Assembly (NCBI GenBank): GCA_964030785.1
Contig: OZ034970.1
Span: forward strand, 2,301,911-2,365,910
Length of the DNA stretch: 64,000 bases
Source of the DNA: Siderastrea siderea
Taxonomy: Eukaryota > Cnidaria > Anthozoa > Scleractinia > Rhizangiidae
Reading direction: 5' to 3'
The stretch's first letter is position 1, and every line of letters starts with the position of its first letter. Shown here piece by piece: positions 59,510-64,000 of the stretch. Below the pieces are notes generated by a model, which made no database searches, was not told the origin of the DNA, and was given only the letters and a program-made list of their open reading frames with translations. A program made the position numbers and the translations under genes.

Positions 59510-60430
59510 ACAAAAGGGAACTTTTCGTCAAAACTTAAACGGCACCTTTTACGGTATGTCATTTAATACTACTCGTAGAAAGTGAAAAAAAGAGGGAAAG
59601 AAACAAAACAAAACAAAACGAAAAAAGGGAACGCAATTTGGGGGGGTAGTGCAAAGGTGATGGTATCATATTACAAGATTTCACAATATGGCCGCGCGCG
59701 TGACTGAGTGAGAACGAGAACACAATACCTTTTCAGCGTTAGAAATGAAAAGATAGGCTAAAGAAACTCGACTGCTGGTCCCGAATGCCTGTTAAGTGGA
59801 ATATGAATGGCTTTATTGAGGAGAAATATGGATTGCTTTGACCCGATGCTTTAATTGAACCAGCGTGAAGATCTGATTGCTGAGTTTCCCGGGTGAGTTT
59901 CTCGGAATTTTTCAATCATTTCACAGAATATTACGGTATGGGAAATTCGCTTTTATTTAGAAGGATCTCACTATCTCAACTCGCTTAGTCAAATTCCCCG
60001 TTATCTCGAACAAAGAGAAATTTGTCTTGACTTTGGTCATAAATATAATATTTCCAGTTATTTACTTTTACGACGATAACCCGCTTTTCTCAACTTTGAA
60101 GAATACCAGTGTGTTTTGTTTCCACGGAGCAAAGTGTAGCCAGGCAAAGGAGGAAACAGCTTATGAAAGCATGCAATGAAGTAAAAGGCGAAAACAAGTA
60201 CCAACGCGAATCGTCAAGATGTTAACTCATTGACTAACAAAAGAATAACAAAACAGGACATAATTGATATATGCCTCGTTCTTTTAAACTCTGAATCCAG
60301 TCATTGTTTACAATATCCTCGGCAAAACCCCTACCAAAATCCATGCAAGTAACGAATCGACGAAAAAGCACATCCTCATTTATGTATCTACTGAAGTAGG
60401 TATTAAATATTTTTTAACCCTTATTCTGAT
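59510..60430. other. Intergenic, no gene seen
   Basis: AT-rich sequence with an (AAAAC)n-like stretch near 59600 and a GCGCGCG word at 59692. Nothing else recognisable. Confidence 0.4.
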
Positions 60431-60434
60431 TTCT

Positions 60435-60712
60435 GAATTGTTTGCTTGAATTTCAATAATTTTATTTGGCTTCACTAAAGCTCAAGACTTAAGCTTATGT
60501 GTGAATTAATTTTGTTTATCACTTATGAATTGTTTGCTTGAATTTCAATAATTTTATTGGGCTTCACTTAAGCTCAAGACTTAAGCTTATTTGTGAATTA
60601 ATTTTGTTTATCACTTATGAATTGTTTGCTTGAATTTAAATAATCTTATTTGGCTTCACTTAAGCTCAAGTTAAGCTTACATGTGTACGTGTGAATTTTT
60701 TTTGTTTAACAC
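60435..60712. repeat. Three tandem copies of a 92-bp unit
   Basis: Units start at 60435, 60527 and 60619 with GAATTGTTTGCTTGAATTT and end in TTTGTTTATCACTTAT. The third is slightly degenerate at its end. Confidence 0.95.
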
Positions 60713-60720
60713 TCAATATT

Positions 60721-61661
60721 ATGCATGGTTCAATTCTGCCTGTTACCATCCTCCCCCTCCCTGGGCCTACCCCCGGGGATTTGCAATTTTTTTCTCACTT
60801 GGCAGTCTATTCCCTACCCCCGGGCACACAGAAAGAGACGATTCCCCACCCCCGGGACTCCTCATCGACCACAAATACGTTGTTTTGTGTACAAAACCTA
60901 AATGACAATATTGATTTCCGTACAATAGCAAAATCAGACGTTTTGACAGGAACTTAAATGCTTTTCTAGAGTTTATTGAAAGAAGAACACTACATGCATA
61001 ATACAATAAAAACATGAACAGAAAACTGAAGAAAAAACTCTACCTGCACTGGCGTACGGCTGGCAAGTAAAGAAATTTTCTTCGCCACATGTTTTATTCT
61101 AAATATAGCGCATACGCACAAGAGGCCCATGAACAAATTGATGGCAGCATTTAAAGGAGGTTTTCTTAGCTTGTTTCATAAGAACACTGGACTGAGATCT
61201 CTGTTTAACATAAAGCTGTGCATCCGTTTTTATATAGAGTCTATTTAAGTGGTCTTTCTATAAATATAAACACACTGAAGAAATATTTCTTTGTTTGTGA
61301 CGACCACCATTCATTCGAGTATGCATCAAACGCACATTCTTTCAACAATTTATAATAAACGTACCGTCGAACACAGATTTTAATTTTGAGAGATTACTCT
61401 TCTCTAAACAGTCTGCTACAAATACTAGAGATTTTCACTGGAAATAGGCAATCTTCTCCACGCGGTCCGGGGCCATCATATCAACTGAGAAGTGACGTAC
61501 TTTACAAGAACAACAAGAAGTTATTTTCGATTTGCCCCCCTCCCCGACCCCCCGGGACAAGACCACTTCAAACAATTCCCCACCCCCAGGCTCGAAGGGC
61601 TGGACTTGTCCCCGGGGTTGCCCGGTGGGGGGATGGTAACAGGTAAAATTGAACCATGCAT
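60721..61661. mobile_element. Possible non-autonomous DNA transposon with about 31-bp inverted ends
   Basis: ATGCATGGTTCAATTCTGCC at 60721 continues to ACCATCC. Its counterpart is inverted at 61631-61661 with two or three mismatches. Both ends continue inward into C/G-rich CCCCGGGG blocks. The roughly 940-bp interior has no transposase. The two ends might instead be two separate inverted copies of a smaller repeat. Confidence 0.55.
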
Positions 61662-64000
61662 TAGTTCAGAAGGCAACTGCAATTTGCCATTTTTTTTCAA
61701 TCTCAGTTAACCTACATGTATGAAATAAAAGCACTGCATTGTGGAAAGTGCTCTATTTGTCACTCATAATGGAATGTTCATGTTTTACAAAGTTCAAATA
61801 ATTACTGCATGCATTTTTTGGTTGTCTCAAAATCATTGTATTCCCAAGGGGGGGGGGGGGAATCCAGATGTAAGCAAAGGATTTTTTTTATGCAATTGAC
61901 ATATTTGTACTGATGTGTTTTTGCTTCCTAAAGGCAATCTGGCTTGTTTAACTGACAATTGTCTGCTGGGATTAGTTAGAACATGTTTGTTTAATTGCAA
62001 TTGGCTCTTTACTGAGTTAAGCAAAGGAGACTGGAGATGATTGAACATCCAGTAAAATTAAATGAGGTCCTGCCATTTTGTTGCTCATTCGATCGATTGA
62101 TATTCAAGTGCTTTACCTTACCTGTATTACCCAATGAACCGTGCAAAGGGCGGAAGACAATTACATGTAACCACTTTTTAGACAAATGGCTAAAAGAGTT
62201 TGGATAGCTGCAAATGAGGGGTTCAGGCGATGATTTAGTAATTATTTGTTAGGATTCCACAAAAGCTGGAAAAAAGAACACTTTCACGGGTGGATGCAAA
62301 AATTTCCAACAATGGGCACTTGTACGTCTCATGAATCAGGTGGATCACAAAAGTAAAGCAAAGTATAGCTTCGGCAACAACATTTCAAAGCGGGAAGTGA
62401 CAATGCTAGCAAAGTGAATGACGACTCCCTTAATAATTGACATTGAGTATAATTACTATTCTGTTCACCCATTCTTTCTGTTCATTAATGTCACCTTGGT
62501 CAAAAATTGCGTTGTGAATGCTTTAATAATGTATGTTACATACAATATATGTGTATTTGATGTTGTCAAAAGAAAAACAATGAAGTTAATATTATTTTAA
62601 GGATGAAAGTAATTTGACAGGCCCTCTTACTCATGACTTTTGCACTCCAAGAACTGAAAATTTTCTTCAATTGATGAACTTAGAGTTGAGGAGGGGAAAG
62701 AAAACAAAGACGCTCCAATGAAAGTCTAATTTATTTGAATTGTAACTACAGTGTAACTTTTATTTGCAGTCCTCTATCAGGCATTTAAGCCTCGACTTTT
62801 AGTGGCCCTGGTCAGTTTTAAATCGCCACTGGCGACTGGGCGACTGCCAATTTTTAGCCCTGAATTTTTTTTTTTTTTCACTGATCCTTTTTTCTGTTCT
62901 AGGCATATATGCCAGCAGTGATCAGTGATGCGGCATTTTCTTACAGTGAAGTTAAGAAACATGGAAGATATCAGTTAATATATAATTAGCCTAGCTTACG
63001 TATCTAACTGTTCAGTAAATTGAATTGGATTGAATGCAGTGATTGGGTTAATTTGGGTTCGGTAATTGAACACAATAATTATTAACCAAAAATATGCCTA
63101 TATATACAGCTGTGTTTGATTCCATTCAATTTCTGAACCCAGTCAAGCATAATTAAACAGTTTTAAAATCATTCAAGTATATAGATTTAGCCAAGCCTAA
63201 AAGTGGAGCTCCAATTTTTATTTGGCAATCCTATTATTCACAATGGAAAATAAAAATTGAACCAAGGATAAAATTGAACCACAACATTTACATGAGTGTG
63301 CCATCAAGACTTCCATTTGGGTGGCAATGAGAGCCTTTACATCTGGACTTTAAGGGAGGAGACTCTTAATCACCATATTGTTGCTGTGGGAAGTTCCTCA
63401 GAACCATCATATCTTGGAAACCCTATTACTTCCACAGATAAGCTGCTTTGCCACGTTTGTTTTATGGGAAAGGTTTTCAAGATTTCAAGTCACAACCATA
63501 TTCAGCATGTCACTTGACCTGAACAGAAAAAATGCTAAAACTCAAACAGCATACAGTTCTCGCTATTGTAAACATTGCGAACATTTAAAGATTATCAGGA
63601 TGCAAAATTTTAAGCAACAGTTTCTAGAAATTTGTTTTATTATGAATACAAAAGTTATGATGGCACAAGCACATATCTTTATACATTTTTGTGCTTTAGT
63701 TCTTCTATTCTTTGTAAAAACAGTAATTGAATGCTTCAGATTGTAAAGAAGGGTGGGGCGATTCGCAAAAAAGTCGGAACTTTACTAGTTTCCTCTTAGT
63801 TTTACTGATTTTCTTTTTAATGTGCAGTTGGGACTGGCAGTAGCTATGCATGCACAATGTTCAGTTGTGGAATTCAGATGTTCTTCTTCATTATTTCACC
63901 AATATAGTGGCAGGAAACGCTGAAAACAGCGTATGACAGAATACCATCCACAAAAATCCCTTAGCAACAATGCGAGATTTGTAGTTAAGAATCTCCCTTC
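61662..64000. other. Intergenic, no confident gene
   Basis: Includes a G-homopolymer at about 61850-61861 and a T run near 62865. Frames at 63296-63517 and 63378-63746 overlap in different phases and show no domain I can name. An exon of a gene beyond the window cannot be excluded. Confidence 0.35.

Noticed and set aside
63296..63746. Two overlapping plus-strand frames near the right edge
   Set aside because: Different phases, no domain, no clear splice sites; could be an exon of an outside gene but not supportable here.

Overview
The window is eukaryotic, AT-rich DNA. Its coding exons are short and bounded by GT-AG introns. It encodes a receptor tyrosine kinase, a carbonic-anhydrase-related protein and a cluster of single-exon rhodopsin-class receptors. 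It also carries Penelope-type, LINE and MITE debris. Together with dispersed repeats that I recall from stony-coral genomes, this suggests an anthozoan cnidarian, probably a coral. That assignment is inference.

Layout. (1) Bases 3-15576, + strand: the 3' part of one receptor tyrosine kinase gene, 21 exons visible. It has four fibronectin-III-like modules, each built from the same three-exon cassette, then a transmembrane exon and a split kinase domain. Its introns hold piggyBac-like MITEs and a Penelope GIY-YIG fragment. (2) About 15.1-31.06 kb (block A): the kinase gene's last exon, a broken carbonic-anhydrase-related gene (-), an intact receptor gene (GPCR1, -) and a receptor pseudogene (GPCR2, -). 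(3) About 31.06-31.46 kb: an array of interleaved palindromes at the block junction. (4) About 31.66-45.9 kb (block B): a diverged second copy of block A. It contains an orphan copy of the kinase gene's last exon, an intact carbonic-anhydrase-related gene and two intact receptors (GPCR3, GPCR4). (5) 46511-53429 (block C): a nearly perfect 6919-bp tandem copy of 39592-46510. It carries GPCR5, whose tail is cut off by the junction, and GPCR6. (6) 53.43-55.9 kb: a further diverged receptor unit (GPCR7). (7) 55.94-57.73 kb: a 5'-truncated LINE with a tandem-repeat tail. (8) 57.7-64 kb: no confident host gene; a large hairpin, a 92-bp tandem repeat and an element-like inverted-repeat pair.

The locus has grown by repeated segmental duplication. 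The receptors fall into two subfamilies, type 1 (GPCR1, 3, 5) and type 2 (GPCR2, 4, 6, 7), apparently amplified as units. Because A and B are paralogous, insertions in one can be read against the empty site in the other, and gene decay can be followed. The carbonic-anhydrase-related gene is intact in B and dead in A. The type-2 receptor is dead in A and intact in B and C. The near-identity of block C to part of B means either a very recent duplication or an assembly duplicate.
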